Assembly: GCF_026967575.1 (NCBI RefSeq)
Contig: NZ_CP114054.1
Coordinates: 1,550,001 to 1,614,000 of the forward strand
Reading direction: 5' to 3'
DNA length: 64,000 nt
Source of the DNA: Aurantiacibacter sp. MUD11
Lineage (GTDB): Bacteria > Pseudomonadota > Alphaproteobacteria > Sphingomonadales > Sphingomonadaceae
Shown here: positions 17,096 through 26,366 of the stretch, piece by piece
Position numbering within the stretch: position 1 is the first letter of the stretch
Layout: every line of letters begins with the position of its first letter
Position numbers and translations under genes: made by a program
The notes under the pieces: generated by a model
The model's input: only the letters and a program-made list of their open reading frames with translations
Databases searched by the model: none
Told to the model about the DNA's origin: nothing

Positions 17096-20000
17096 TGCGT
17101 TATTCCCGCAATTCGCTTCGCCGCGCGGCAACCGCTGCGCTCGGCGTCATCGGCCTTGCTGCGCTCGCCCAGCCGGCGCAGGCGCAAAGCGTGCCGGTAT
17201 CGCTGCTCGATTCCGTGCCGATCGGCAGCGGCGGTCTGTGCGAAGCGCAGATCCGTTCCCCGCAATCGGGCGACGGCCTGTTCGACCGCCGCTACCTGGT
17301 CCTGTGCCGCGACGCGTCCTCGCCGGTCGGCAGCCTCGCCGTGCTGGAAGGCCGTTCGGAAGCCGAACTGCTGGCCGATGCCCGGCGTGACGGGGCCACT
17401 TGCGTCGCCGACAGCGGCACTGCCGCGCCGCAGGGCCTGTCCAGCGCCAGCAGCTATACCTGCACCGCACCCGAAACCGGCCTGCAGACGCGCGTGGTGA
17501 TCGGACAACAAGGGCCGATGACCTATGTTGCCAACGGGGTTGCCGCCTATTCCGATGCGCTGAGCCTCGGCCTTGCCAATCTTGCCAGCGACACCATCAT
17601 GCCCGGCACGATTTCCATCCCGCTGACCGAGGCGAGCGATGCCCGCGCCTTCGCCCGCGCCCAGGCAGAAGCGATTTCCGCTCAGGCCGCGCTGGCCGAA
17701 GCCTATCGCCGCGCCAACGCCGGCGAATTCGCCGAAGCCGCCGAATTCTTCGCCGCTTCCGCCGAACAGCTCAGCGGCCAGCCGGCGCTTGAAGCGCGCC
17801 TCAACGCGGCCCTGCAGCAATCCAACCTCGGCAACTATCTCGAAGCGGCGCTGATCTTCATCGCCGTGCGCGACGAGATTGGCGAAAACCCGATCCTGAC
17901 GCGGCTTGCCCGCAATTTCGAGGCGCTCGACGGTCTCAACCGCGATGCCCCGGCGGAAGCCTTGCTGACGCTGGACCAGCCCTTGCCCGGCAATGCCGGC
18001 AATCTCGACAGCCTGCGGACGCTGGAGGTTTCCAGCCCGCTCTCGAACCGGCTGATCGCCGAGCAGGAAAACGCCATCTCCGGCGCGGTGGGCCAGCTCA
18101 CGCTGCTCGAACGCGCCGACCTGCTGGACGCGCAGGCCGAGTACATCCGGGCCACCGCGCTGCGCTCGCAAGGCCGCATGGGCGAGGCCCGCGAAACCCT
18201 GCTGCGCGCACAGGAAGACCTGCTTTCGGTGCGCGACGGCCGGATCGTCTCGATCATGTGGCTGCGCGCGCAGGTACTGACCGAACTTGCCGAGATCGAC
18301 GAACTTGGCGGCGACCTTGCCGGCGCGGAAGCACTGCACCGCCAGTCGGTCGCCCTGATCGAGGGCAATTACCCCGGCTCGCCCGCGCTGGTGAGCGCAC
18401 GAGCACAGCTGGCCGGCTTCCTTGCCCGCAACGGCCGGGAAGACGAGGCGCTGGCGCTCTATGGCGACCTGGTGGACGATGCCGAAAGCAAGCCAAGCGC
18501 CGCACTGCGCCGCCTGCTGACGCCCTATTTCAACCTGCTGGCAGAGCGCAGCGGGGATGCCGACAGCGCCGCCAGCATGTTCGCTGCCAGCCAGTTGCTG
18601 CTGCGCCCCGGCCTCGCCCAGACGCAGGCCGTGCTGGCGCGCGAGCTTTCAGGCGGCAGCGACGAGGCTTCGCAGCTGTTCCGCCGCTCGATCAACATCG
18701 GCCGCGCGATCGAGCAACTGCGCGGCGATATTGCCCAGCGCGAACTGCTCGGCGACACCGGCGACAGCGCCGCGGTCGAACTGGCCGCCATGCGTTCGCA
18801 GCTGGAAACCTTGCAGACGCGGCAACTGCAACTGCAGCAGGAACTGGCCGACTACCCACGCTATCGCGTGGTGTCCGAAGGCCAGATGGACCTGGCCGAC
18901 CTGCAGGCCTCGCTGCGACCGGGAGAAGCCTATTACAAGCTGGTGATGCTGGATGAGCACGCCTACGCCATCTTCGCCGAGAGCGATGCTGCCTACGCCT
19001 ACCGCGTGGAGGCGGATGCGGCGGAGATCGATGCCATGGTCGATACCCTGCGCGATTCCATCGCCATCGACATGGCCGGGCAGACCATCACCTATCCCTT
19101 CGAGATCGCCACTGCACGCCAGCTGTACCTGGCGCTGTTCGGGCCGGTCGATGGCCGGCTGCGCGAGACCGGCCACCTCATCTTCGAGCCCGATGGCGCC
19201 ATGCTGCGCCTGCCGGCCAATCTGCTGGTGATGGATGACGCCAGCGTGGAGCGCTACGCGGCGCGCACCGAAGATCCCGATGCCGACGCCTACGATTTCC
19301 GCGGGACGCAGTGGCTGGGCCGGGAGATCCAGGTTTCCACCGCCGTTTCGCCCACCGGCTTCCGCGACGTGCGCAGTGCGCGTGCCTCCGATGCGCGCGG
19401 GGAGTATCTCGGCCTTGGCCAGAACCTGCCGCTAGGCGAAGCGGGCTTTCCCACCGGCACCCGCAGCGCCGGTGGCTCGATGAGCGACCGCTGCGACTGG
19501 TCGGCATCGGTCTGGAACAACCCGATTACCGCCACCGAACTGCGCACCGCGACGCAGATCGTGGAGGCGGACGGCGGCGAGGCGGCAGTGCTGACCGATG
19601 CAGCCTTCACCGATACGGCACTGCTGGGAATGGACGAGCTCGACGAATACCGCATCCTGCATTTCGCGACTCACGGCCTCGTCACCTCGCCGCAGCCCGA
19701 CTGTCCGCCGCGCCCGGCGTTGCTGACCTCCTTCGGCGACGAGGATTCTGACGGCCTGTTGAGCTTTGCCGAAATCTTCGACCTGCGGATCGACGCCGAC
19801 CTCGTGATCCTCTCGGCCTGCAACACCGCCAGTGCGGGCGGCCTCGTCGCCAGCCGCGAAGCGGGCATCAGCGGCACGGGCGACTTCGCGCTCGATGGCC
19901 TGGTGCGCGCCTTTGTCGGCGCCGGCGGCCGCACCGTGGTGGCGAGCCACTGGCCGGTACCCGACGACTACAACGCCACGCAGCGACTGATCTCCGGCTT

Positions 20001-20148
20001 CTTTCAGGCGGGCGAAGGCACGCCGACCACCGAGGCATTGCGCCAGGCGCAGCTCAGCCTGATGGACGACGTGGAGACCTCACACCCGTTCTACTGGTCG
20101 GCCTTCGCCGTGGTGGGCGACGGCGCAATCGCGCTGCGCCGTCCCTAG
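17092..20148 (+). CDS. Exported TPR-CHAT domain protease
   Basis: A 1018-residue protein with a signal peptide (hydrophobic core ALGVIGLAALA, cleavage after AQA near residue 31). The middle (about residues 200-480) is alpha-helical with TPR-like repeats. The C-terminal third is a CHAT (caspase HetF-associated with TPRs) domain: HFATHG with the catalytic His at residue 861, and LSACNT with the catalytic Cys at residue 910. Both residues are intact, so a working cysteine protease is expected. Its ATG overlaps the stop of the exoprotein gene, after GGGGGGACGG. Because of its position and signal peptide I infer that it acts in the periplasm or at the cell surface and may process the TpsA-like partner. 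Confidence 0.85.
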   Translation: MMRYSRNSLRRAATAALGVIGLAALAQPAQAQSVPVSLLDSVPIGSGGLCEAQIRSPQSGDGLFDRRYLVLCRDASSPVGSLAVLEGRSEAELLADARRDGATCVADSGTAAPQGLSSASSYTCTAPETGLQTRVVIGQQGPMTYVANGVAAYSDALSLGLANLASDTIMPGTISIPLTEASDARAFARAQAEAISAQAALAEAYRRANAGEFAEAAEFFAASAEQLSGQPALEARLNAALQQSNLGNYLEAALIFIAVRDEIGENPILTRLARNFEALDGLNRDAPAEALLTLDQPLPGNAGNLDSLRTLEVSSPLSNRLIAEQENAISGAVGQLTLLERADLLDAQAEYIRATALRSQGRMGEARETLLRAQEDLLSVRDGRIVSIMWLRAQVLTELAEIDELGGDLAGAEALHRQSVALIEGNYPGSPALVSARAQLAGFLARNGREDEALALYGDLVDDAESKPSAALRRLLTPYFNLLAERSGDADSAASMFAASQLLLRPGLAQTQAVLARELSGGSDEASQLFRRSINIGRAIEQLRGDIAQRELLGDTGDSAAVELAAMRSQLETLQTRQLQLQQELADYPRYRVVSEGQMDLADLQASLRPGEAYYKLVMLDEHAYAIFAESDAAYAYRVEADAAEIDAMVDTLRDSIAIDMAGQTITYPFEIATARQLYLALFGPVDGRLRETGHLIFEPDGAMLRLPANLLVMDDASVERYAARTEDPDADAYDFRGTQWLGREIQVSTAVSPTGFRDVRSARASDARGEYLGLGQNLPLGEAGFPTGTRSAGGSMSDRCDWSASVWNNPITATELRTATQIVEADGGEAAVLTDAAFTDTALLGMDELDEYRILHFATHGLVTSPQPDCPPRPALLTSFGDEDSDGLLSFAEIFDLRIDADLVILSACNTASAGGLVASREAGISGTGDFALDGLVRAFVGAGGRTVVASHWPVPDDYNATQRLISGFFQAGEGTPTTEALRQAQLSLMDDVETSHPFYWSAFAVVGDGAIALRRP

Positions 20149-20151
20149 GGA

Positions 20152-21024
20152 TCAGTCGTATTCGGTGATGATGGCGCTGAAGTCGCGCATGCCGTTGCCC
20201 GCGCCGTCGAAGGCCTCGTAAAGGTCCTTGGCGAAGGCGCCGATGCGGGCATTCATGTGCGCGGTGCCGGCGGCTTCCATCGCCAGCTTCAGGTCCTTCA
20301 GCATCAGCGCCGTAGCGAAGCCACCCTGGTAGTCGTTGTCCGCCGGGGTCTTCGGGCCAACACCGGGCACCGGGCAATAGCTGGTCATGGACCAGCACTG
20401 GCCCGAACTGACGGAGGAGATGTCGTAGAAGGTCTGCGGGTCCAGCCCCAGCTTCTGCGCCAGCGCGAAGGCTTCCGCGGTGCCGATCATGTGGATGCCC
20501 AGCAGCATGTTGTTGCAGATCTTGGCGGCCTGCCCATTGCCGGCATCGCCGGCATGGATCACTGCCTTGCCCATGGCGCTCAGCACCCCCTCCGCGCGCT
20601 CGAAGGCCTGCTGCGTGCCACCCACCATGAAGGTGAGCGTACCCGCGTCGGCAGCCGCGATCCCGCCCGAAACCGGTGCGTCGACCATGTCGTGCCCCGC
20701 CGCCGTGGCTGCCGCGCTCACCTCGCGCGCCGTGGCGACGTCGATGGTGGAGCAGTCGATCAGCACCGCCTCTGCCGGCGCATGGCCGATCACGCTGTCG
20801 GTGTAGACTTTCCGCACGATGTCGCCGTTGGGCAGCATCGTTACCACCGCGTCCACGCCGGCGACCGCCTCGCGCGCATCGGTGAAGGTGGCGCAGCCCT
20901 TCTCGCCTGCCGCCGCCAGGGCGGCTTCGGACAGGTCGAAGGCGTTCACCTCATGCCCTGCCTTCACCAGGTTCGCGGCCATGCCGCCGCCCATGTTGCC
21001 AAGGCCGATGAATGCGATCTTCAT
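20152..21024 (-). CDS. mmsB: 3-hydroxyisobutyrate dehydrogenase
   Basis: A 290-residue beta-hydroxyacid dehydrogenase. The N-terminal Rossmann motif is GLGNMGGGMA, the substrate-binding block is DAPVSGGIAAADAGTLTFMVGG, and the catalytic lysine lies in GNGQAAKICNN. It oxidises 3-hydroxyisobutyrate to methylmalonate semialdehyde with NAD+ in valine catabolism. It follows mmsA by 13 bp, so the product is handed to its neighbour. The start has a GGAGAG ribosome site. Its stop lies only 3 bp from the end of the convergent CHAT gene. Confidence 0.92.
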   Translation of the reverse strand: MKIAFIGLGNMGGGMAANLVKAGHEVNAFDLSEAALAAAGEKGCATFTDAREAVAGVDAVVTMLPNGDIVRKVYTDSVIGHAPAEAVLIDCSTIDVATAREVSAAATAAGHDMVDAPVSGGIAAADAGTLTFMVGGTQQAFERAEGVLSAMGKAVIHAGDAGNGQAAKICNNMLLGIHMIGTAEAFALAQKLGLDPQTFYDISSVSSGQCWSMTSYCPVPGVGPKTPADNDYQGGFATALMLKDLKLAMEAAGTAHMNARIGAFAKDLYEAFDGAGNGMRDFSAIITEYD

Positions 21025-21037
21025 GGGTGCTCTCCGC

Positions 21038-22534
21038 TTACAGCGTCGGGATCAGGAAGGCGTTGGAACCGTCGCCGCCACCATCGGGCCAGCGCTGGGT
21101 GACGGTCTTTACCTTGGTCCAGAACTTCAGCCCCTCGGTGCCATACTGGTTGGTGTCGCCGAAGGCGCTGCGCTTCCACCCACCGAAGGTGTGGTAGCTG
21201 ACCGGCACCGGGATCGGCACGTTCACGCCGACCATGCCCACGTTCACCTTGGCGGCGAATTCGCGCGCCGCATGGCCGTTGCGGGTGAATATGGCGACGC
21301 CATTGCCGTACTGGTGCTCGCTGGGCAGGCGCACGGCTTCCTCGAAGTCCTTGGCGCGCACGATCTGCAGGACGGGCCCGAAGATCTCTTCCTTGTAGCT
21401 TTCCATGTCGGTGGTGACCTTGTCGAGCAGCGTCGGGCCAACGAAGAAGCCCTGCTCGTGCCCCTGCAGGCTGAAGCCGCGACCGTCGATCACGACTTCG
21501 GCACCTTCCGCCTCGGCAGTGTCGATCCACTTTTCCACCCGTGCCTTGTGCTCGGGCGTGACGACCGGGCCATAATGCGCGTCGGGATCGGTGGAAACGC
21601 CCACGCGCAACGCCTCGATCGCGGGGATCAGCTTGGCCTTGAGGCGCTCCGCCGTGTCCTCGCCAACGGGCACGACCACCGGCAGCGCCATGCAACGCTC
21701 GCCAGCCGAGCCGAACGCGGCACCGGCAAGGTCGTTCACCACCTGGTCGAGATCGGCGTCGGGCATGACGATGCCGTGGTTCTTGGCCCCACCCATGGCC
21801 TGCACGCGCTTGCCGTTGTCGGCGCCGCGACGATAGACGTAGTGCGCGATGTCGGAGGAGCCGACGAAACTCACGCCGGCGATATCCGGGTGGTCGAGGA
21901 TGGCGTCGACCATCTCCTTGTCGCCATGAACCACCTGCAGCAGCCCCTCGGGCGCGCCGGCTTCGATGAACAGCTCGGCCAGCCGCACGGGCACGCTGGG
22001 GTCGCGCTCGCTGGGTTTGAGGATGAAGGCATTGCCCGCCGCCGTCGCCATGCCGAACATCCACATCGGGATCATCGCCGGGAAGTTGAACGGGGTGATG
22101 CCCGCGCCGATACCGATCGGCTGGCGCATCGAATAGACATCGATGCCCGTGCCCGCGCCCAGCGTGTGCTCGCCCTTCGCTACCTGCGGGATGCCGCAGG
22201 CATATTCGATCACCTCCAGGCCGCGCTGCACATCACCCTTGGCGTCGTCGACCACCTTGCCGTGCTCGCTGGCGAGCAGTTCGGCGAGGCTCTGCATGTT
22301 GGCTTCGATCAGTTCCTTGAACCGGAACATCACACGTGCGCGCTTCTGCGGGTTGGTGGCCGCCCATTCGGGCTGCACCGCCTTGGCCGATGCCACTGCC
22401 TTGTCCAGCAGCGCCGCGTCGCCCAGCGTCACCTGCGCCTGCACTTCGCCGGTCGAGGGGTTCCAGATGTCAGCCTTGCGCCCGCCATCCTGCGGATATG
22501 CCTTGCCGTCGATGAAATGATGGACCTGCCGCAT
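21038..22534 (-). CDS. mmsA: Methylmalonate-semialdehyde dehydrogenase (CoA-acylating)
   Basis: A 498-residue aldehyde dehydrogenase of the MmsA type. It has the PFNFPAMIPMWM cofactor-binding block and the catalytic Cys in FGSAGERCMAL, which is typical of CoA-acylating MmsA rather than ordinary ALDHs. It converts methylmalonate semialdehyde to propionyl-CoA at the end of valine catabolism. The ATG at 22534 is preferred: it follows GAGAGGAG and gives the family's usual length; the frame itself extends upstream to 22600. It forms an operon with mmsB. Confidence 0.93.
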   Translation of the reverse strand: MRQVHHFIDGKAYPQDGGRKADIWNPSTGEVQAQVTLGDAALLDKAVASAKAVQPEWAATNPQKRARVMFRFKELIEANMQSLAELLASEHGKVVDDAKGDVQRGLEVIEYACGIPQVAKGEHTLGAGTGIDVYSMRQPIGIGAGITPFNFPAMIPMWMFGMATAAGNAFILKPSERDPSVPVRLAELFIEAGAPEGLLQVVHGDKEMVDAILDHPDIAGVSFVGSSDIAHYVYRRGADNGKRVQAMGGAKNHGIVMPDADLDQVVNDLAGAAFGSAGERCMALPVVVPVGEDTAERLKAKLIPAIEALRVGVSTDPDAHYGPVVTPEHKARVEKWIDTAEAEGAEVVIDGRGFSLQGHEQGFFVGPTLLDKVTTDMESYKEEIFGPVLQIVRAKDFEEAVRLPSEHQYGNGVAIFTRNGHAAREFAAKVNVGMVGVNVPIPVPVSYHTFGGWKRSAFGDTNQYGTEGLKFWTKVKTVTQRWPDGGGDGSNAFLIPTL

Positions 22535-22680
22535 GCCGGTGAAACTCCTCTCTCGGATTGCAGTACCGCGCCGCGCCGAGCGCGCGCGATTTGGTTTCAC
22601 GCAATACTACTTTGCGCGCGCAACGCAATGGTAGCGCACGCGGAGAGCGTGCCGCGAAATCAACGAAGAGAGAAGGAAAA

Positions 22681-22767
22681 TGGTGCCCAGAAGAGGACTC
22701 GAACCTCCACGACCTTGCGATCGCCGCCACCTGAAGACGGTGCGTCTACCAATTCCGCCATCTGGGC
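22681..22767 (-). tRNA. tRNA-Leu (anticodon CAG)
   Basis: The minus strand folds as an 87-nt class II tRNA. The acceptor stem GCCCAGA pairs with TCTGGGC, followed by A73 and an encoded CCA. The D-arm has GGCGGAATTGGTAGACGC. The anticodon stem CCGTC/GGCGG closes the loop TTCAGGT, giving anticodon CAG. There is a long variable arm, and a T-arm with TTCGAGT. All features fit bacterial tRNA-Leu. Confidence 0.96.
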
Positions 22768-22991
22768 ACCGGAGCAGGCTGGTCATCGGATGCCGCCTGC
22801 GTGGTAGGGGCGCGCCGATAGGACAGGCTGGCGGGCGTGTCAACGAGTCGCTGCACGCTTGCCGAGAAAAATCCGTGCCCCGGAACGGCCAGCCGGGCAT
22901 TACCGTACTATCGAGGCATTGCCGCCACGCGCCGTTTCGGGCAAAGGCGGCGCCATCTGGCGATAGCTGACCCAAGGATTCGAGAGGCAAC

Positions 22992-23933
22992 ATGGCACGC
23001 AAATCCCCGCTCGACGGCAAGCTCGTGACGCTCATCGGCGGCAACGGTTTCATCGGCAGCCACGTGGCGCAGGACCTGCTCGAGCGCGGCGCCCGCGTTC
23101 GCATTGCTGCACGCGAGCCGGAGAAGGCCTTCAAGCTCAAGCCGCTGGCCAACCTGGGCCAGTTGCAGTTCGCGCGCTGCAACGCGCTGGACAAGCGCAG
23201 TATCGAGGCCTGCGTCGCGGGTTCGGATGCCGTGGTCTACCTGATCGGCACCTTCGACGGTAACCAGCAGGCCCTGCAGGCCGATGGCGCGGGTATTGCC
23301 GCACGAGCGGCTGCCGAAACCGGTGCCGAGGCCTTCGTCTATGTCTCCGCCATCGGCGCCGACCCGGAGGCCGAAACCGGATACTCCCGCACCAAGGGCG
23401 ATGGCGAACGGCAGGTGCAGGCAGCCTTCCCCAAGGCTACCGTCATCCGCCCCTCGGTGGTGTTCGGCGAGGAAGCCGGCCTCGTCCCGATGTTCGCCGA
23501 CCTGGTGAAGGTGATGCCCGTGCTGCCGGTGTTCGGGGCAGAGAGCGAGTTCCAGCCGGTATGGGTGGACGACGTCGCCGAAGGCATCGCCAATGCGCTG
23601 GAAGACCCCGATACGCATGGTGGCAAGACCTACGAGGCCGCCGGGCCGGACACGCTATCCATGATGGAGATCAACCGGATGATCGCCGACGGGCAGGATC
23701 GCGAGCGCGCCTTCTTCCCCATGCCGAACGCACTGGCGAAGGTGTTCGCGGTAATGCCGCTGACGCCGATCAATTCGGACCAGCTGGCCATGCTGGAGGT
23801 GGGCAGCGTCGCCACCAAGGGCACGCCGGGTCTCGCCAAGCTGGGCGTCACGCCCAAGCCGCTGTCGTTGTTCCTCGACCGCTGGATGGTGCGTTACCGC
23901 AAGCACGGCCGCTTCACCGAGAAGAGAGTCTGA
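22992..23933 (+). CDS. Complex I NDUFA9-family NAD(P)-binding protein
   Basis: A 313-residue atypical short-chain dehydrogenase. The N-terminal TLIGGNGFIGSHVAQDLLERG is a nucleotide-binding Rossmann motif, and SAIGADPEAETGYSRTKGDGE carries the degenerate active-site YxxxK region. Alphaproteobacterial proteins of this kind are the counterparts of the NDUFA9 accessory subunit of respiratory complex I, which binds NADPH and is probably structural. It stands alone between the tRNA and a convergent gene. A general NAD-dependent epimerase/dehydratase role is the alternative. Confidence 0.85.
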   Translation: MARKSPLDGKLVTLIGGNGFIGSHVAQDLLERGARVRIAAREPEKAFKLKPLANLGQLQFARCNALDKRSIEACVAGSDAVVYLIGTFDGNQQALQADGAGIAARAAAETGAEAFVYVSAIGADPEAETGYSRTKGDGERQVQAAFPKATVIRPSVVFGEEAGLVPMFADLVKVMPVLPVFGAESEFQPVWVDDVAEGIANALEDPDTHGGKTYEAAGPDTLSMMEINRMIADGQDRERAFFPMPNALAKVFAVMPLTPINSDQLAMLEVGSVATKGTPGLAKLGVTPKPLSLFLDRWMVRYRKHGRFTEKRV

Positions 23934-23944
23934 AAGACGGTCTG

Positions 23945-24000
23945 ACGGTCGGCCGGCAGCCGACCGCAGGGGCGAACGCCCGCAGCGGGCTGGCGTTCGT
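23945..24000. repeat. REP-like palindromic element, copy 1
   Basis: Two adjacent inverted repeats lie between the ends of two convergent genes: GGTCGGC/GCCGACC with a 5-nt loop (23947-23965), and CGAACGCC/GGCGTTCG enclosing GCCCG-CAG-CGGGC (23973-23999). The same arrangement, with closely similar sequence, recurs at 42555-42604, so this is a dispersed intergenic repeat. It may also act as a bidirectional terminator. Confidence 0.6.
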
Positions 24001-24009
24001 TCGGACCGG

Positions 24010-24486
24010 CTACGCCTGAGCTGGAGGTGTGCCCTCCGGCAATGCCAGCGGCTCCACCAGCAGGATCGCGCCGTCGGTGCCGGTGACGCGCACGCGCTCG
24101 CCGGCGGCCATGTCCGGACCGCGGGCGATCCATTCGCTGTCACCCAGCTTTACCCGGCCGGAACCGTGCTCGATGGCGTGAGTCACCAGCGCCGTCTCGC
24201 CCACTAGGCGCGCACCCTTGCGGTTTATCAGCGGGTCGGAGCTTTCGATCGGGGAATCGCGCAGCCAGCGGCGCGCCGAGAAGGCAAAGATCAATGACAG
24301 GCCGACGAAGCTGACGAACTGCAGCGCCACCGAAGGCTCGTTCACGAAGACCAGCAGGCCGGTGACCAGCGCGGCCATGGCCAGCCAGATCAGGTAAACG
24401 CCGGGGACCAGCATCTCCAGCGCGGCCAGCACCAGGCCCAGCGTCAGCCACAGCCAGTAGGTCTCGATGCCGTCGAGGAAGTCCAT
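24010..24486 (-). CDS. NfeD family membrane protein
   Basis: A 158-residue protein with hydrophobic helices at about residues 10-50 and 55-72, then a C-terminal OB-fold-like domain (GSGRVKLGDSEWIARG...GERVRVTG) typical of NfeDb. NfeD proteins pair with SPFH/stomatin-like proteins in membrane microdomains, and here the partner gene lies 10 bp upstream. The start at 24486 begins with MDFLDGIE; the frame extends further upstream, but over the coding region of the partner gene. Confidence 0.88.
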   Translation of the reverse strand: MDFLDGIETYWLWLTLGLVLAALEMLVPGVYLIWLAMAALVTGLLVFVNEPSVALQFVSFVGLSLIFAFSARRWLRDSPIESSDPLINRKGARLVGETALVTHAIEHGSGRVKLGDSEWIARGPDMAAGERVRVTGTDGAILLVEPLALPEGTPPAQA

Positions 24487-24496
24487 CGCCTGCGCC

Positions 24497-25474
24497 TCAA
24501 TCCGGGCGGCTGCGCGGCACGGTGCTGCGGGCGCGGCTTTCGGGCAGCGGCGTACCAACATCCCCGGTCTTGTCGCCGATGACCTCGCGCGCCAGTTCAC
24601 CGATCCCGCCAAGCGTGCCGATCAGCTGCGTCGCTTCCACCGGGAACAGGATGGTCTTGGCATTGGGACTGTCGGCGAACTTGCCCACCGCCTTGGTATA
24701 CTCCTGCGCGATGAAATAGTTGATCGCCTGGCTGCCGCTCTGGGCGATGGCGTCGGAGACCAGCTGCGTTGCCTTGGCCTCGGCCTCGGCGGCACGTTCG
24801 CGGGCCTCGGCCTCACGATAGGCTGCCTCGCGCTTGCCTTCCGCTTCGAGGATGGCGCTCTGCTTGCGGCCCTCCGCGCGCAGCACGGAACTGGTCTTGT
24901 CGCCCTCGGCTTCCAGGATTTCGGCGCGCTTGAGGCGTTCCGCCTTCATTTGCCGCGCCATGGCTTCGGAAATGTCCATCGGCGGGCGGATGTCCTTGAT
25001 CTCCACACGGGTGATCTTCACGCCCCAGGGCGAGGTCGCATGGTCCACCACGGACAGCAGGCGGGCGTTGATCTCGTCACGCTTGGACAGCGTCTCGTCG
25101 AGGTCCATCGAGCCCATCACCGTGCGCAGGTTGGTGGTCGTGAGCGCCATGATGGCGTTGTAGAGGTTGCTCACTTCGTAGGCGGCCTTGCCCGCATCCA
25201 GCACCTGGAAGAATACCACCGCGTCCACGCCGACCATGGCGTTGTCCTTGGTGATGATTTCCTGGCCCGGGATATCGAGCACCTGCTCCATCATGTTCAC
25301 CTTCTGGCCGACGCGGTCGACGAAGGGGACGATGATGTGCAGCCCCGGTTCGGCTGCAAGGGTGAACTTGCCCAGCCGTTCGATGGTGTAGACATAGCCC
25401 TGCTTCACGACGCGCACGCCGAGCATCAGGAACACGAACAGCAGGAAAACCAGTGCGCCTACAGCAATTTCCAC
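24497..25474 (-). CDS. SPFH/Band 7 stomatin-like protein (paraslipin, QmcA type)
   Basis: A 325-residue protein starting at GTG after a strong AGAGGAGGGG. It has an N-terminal membrane segment (residues 5-20), the SPFH domain from about residue 22 to 190 ([30 protein letters not shown]), and an Ala/Glu-rich coiled-coil tail ([17 protein letters not shown]). Such proteins oligomerise on the inner membrane and organise microdomains, often controlling FtsH. It is paired with the NfeD gene downstream, the usual arrangement. Confidence 0.92.
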   Translation of the reverse strand: MEIAVGALVFLLFVFLMLGVRVVKQGYVYTIERLGKFTLAAEPGLHIIVPFVDRVGQKVNMMEQVLDIPGQEIITKDNAMVGVDAVVFFQVLDAGKAAYEVSNLYNAIMALTTTNLRTVMGSMDLDETLSKRDEINARLLSVVDHATSPWGVKITRVEIKDIRPPMDISEAMARQMKAERLKRAEILEAEGDKTSSVLRAEGRKQSAILEAEGKREAAYREAEARERAAEAEAKATQLVSDAIAQSGSQAINYFIAQEYTKAVGKFADSPNAKTILFPVEATQLIGTLGGIGELAREVIGDKTGDVGTPLPESRARSTVPRSRPD

Positions 25475-25556
25475 GAGACCCCTCCTCTATAACGCAGGCA
25501 ATATCCTACGCTTCCCGGAGCCGGGGGCAAGCGAAAGCGGCAGCTTGTGGCAGACC

Positions 25557-26336
25557 CTATTCGGTCGAAGCGACCTCGACATTGCGCAGGCGGAACGAGG
25601 CCGGCACGTTGGGAATCCCGTCGTACAGCGCCGTCAGCCAGGCGGTGTCATAGTCGCTGAGGCCCTCGGGCAGGTCTTCGCCGCCGTCGAACAGGCGCAG
25701 GACGCTGCTTTCGCGAGTCTCGGCCTCTTCCGGAAACTCGGTGGAGAATGCCTGCAAGGTGGCGAAATCGGCCAGCTGGCGCAGCGACAGGCCGCGAACC
25801 TCTTCGCGGTCGAACAGCACCAGCGCATAGGTGATGTCATGGCGCACCGGGCGATAGATGCGGCTGTGCGCCTGCCACATGCCGGCTTCCGGCAGCTGCG
25901 ACAGGTTCTCGCGGCGACCGACACGGATGCCGTCGCGGGTATGCGCGGCGACCTGGTGCCATGCGCGCCACGGCTGTTCACCCGCCAGCATTTCCTCGCG
26001 ATCGGCGGGGTCCATGTCGCGGAACAGGTAGAAACGGCGCTCCATCAGGTCGGCCAGGTAGGCCTGCCCGTCGTCGACGAAGGCCACCACCAGGTTGGGC
26101 TCGCAGCCCTCTTCCTCGGAACCGGACAGGCGCAAGCCGATCTGTTCGGCGTTGTCGCGAATGCGGCTGACCATCAGTTCGGCATATTCCCGTTCCAGCC
26201 CCAGCACGCCGGGACAGATACGGTCTTCGAACCGGGGCAGCGGTTCTTCCATGATGCCGTCGGCCTTGGCAGGCACGGCAATGGCCAAGGTTGCCAAGGC
26301 GGCGGTGGCGAGGGTCTTGCGCAAATTGTCGAACAT
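25557..26336 (-). CDS. Exported protein of unknown function, paralogue 1
   Basis: A 259-residue protein with a signal peptide (LATAALATLAIAVPAKA, cleavage near residue 25). I do not recognise a named family. It is clearly homologous to the next gene upstream: both share EDRxCPGxxGLE near the start of the mature protein, an RIRxNAxxxGxRL...CxPN block followed by xVFxxDG and LADLM, SLRQLADxATxxxxxxxxP, and LYDGIPNxPxxFR near the end. Two conserved cysteines could form a disulfide. A ribosome site AAAGGAGC precedes the ATG. It may be specific to sphingomonads. Confidence 0.7.
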   Translation of the reverse strand: MFDNLRKTLATAALATLAIAVPAKADGIMEEPLPRFEDRICPGVLGLEREYAELMVSRIRDNAEQIGLRLSGSEEEGCEPNLVVAFVDDGQAYLADLMERRFYLFRDMDPADREEMLAGEQPWRAWHQVAAHTRDGIRVGRRENLSQLPEAGMWQAHSRIYRPVRHDITYALVLFDREEVRGLSLRQLADFATLQAFSTEFPEEAETRESSVLRLFDGGEDLPEGLSDYDTAWLTALYDGIPNVPASFRLRNVEVASTE

Positions 26337-26366
26337 GGGGGTGCTCCTTTGCTGATCCTTATAGCA

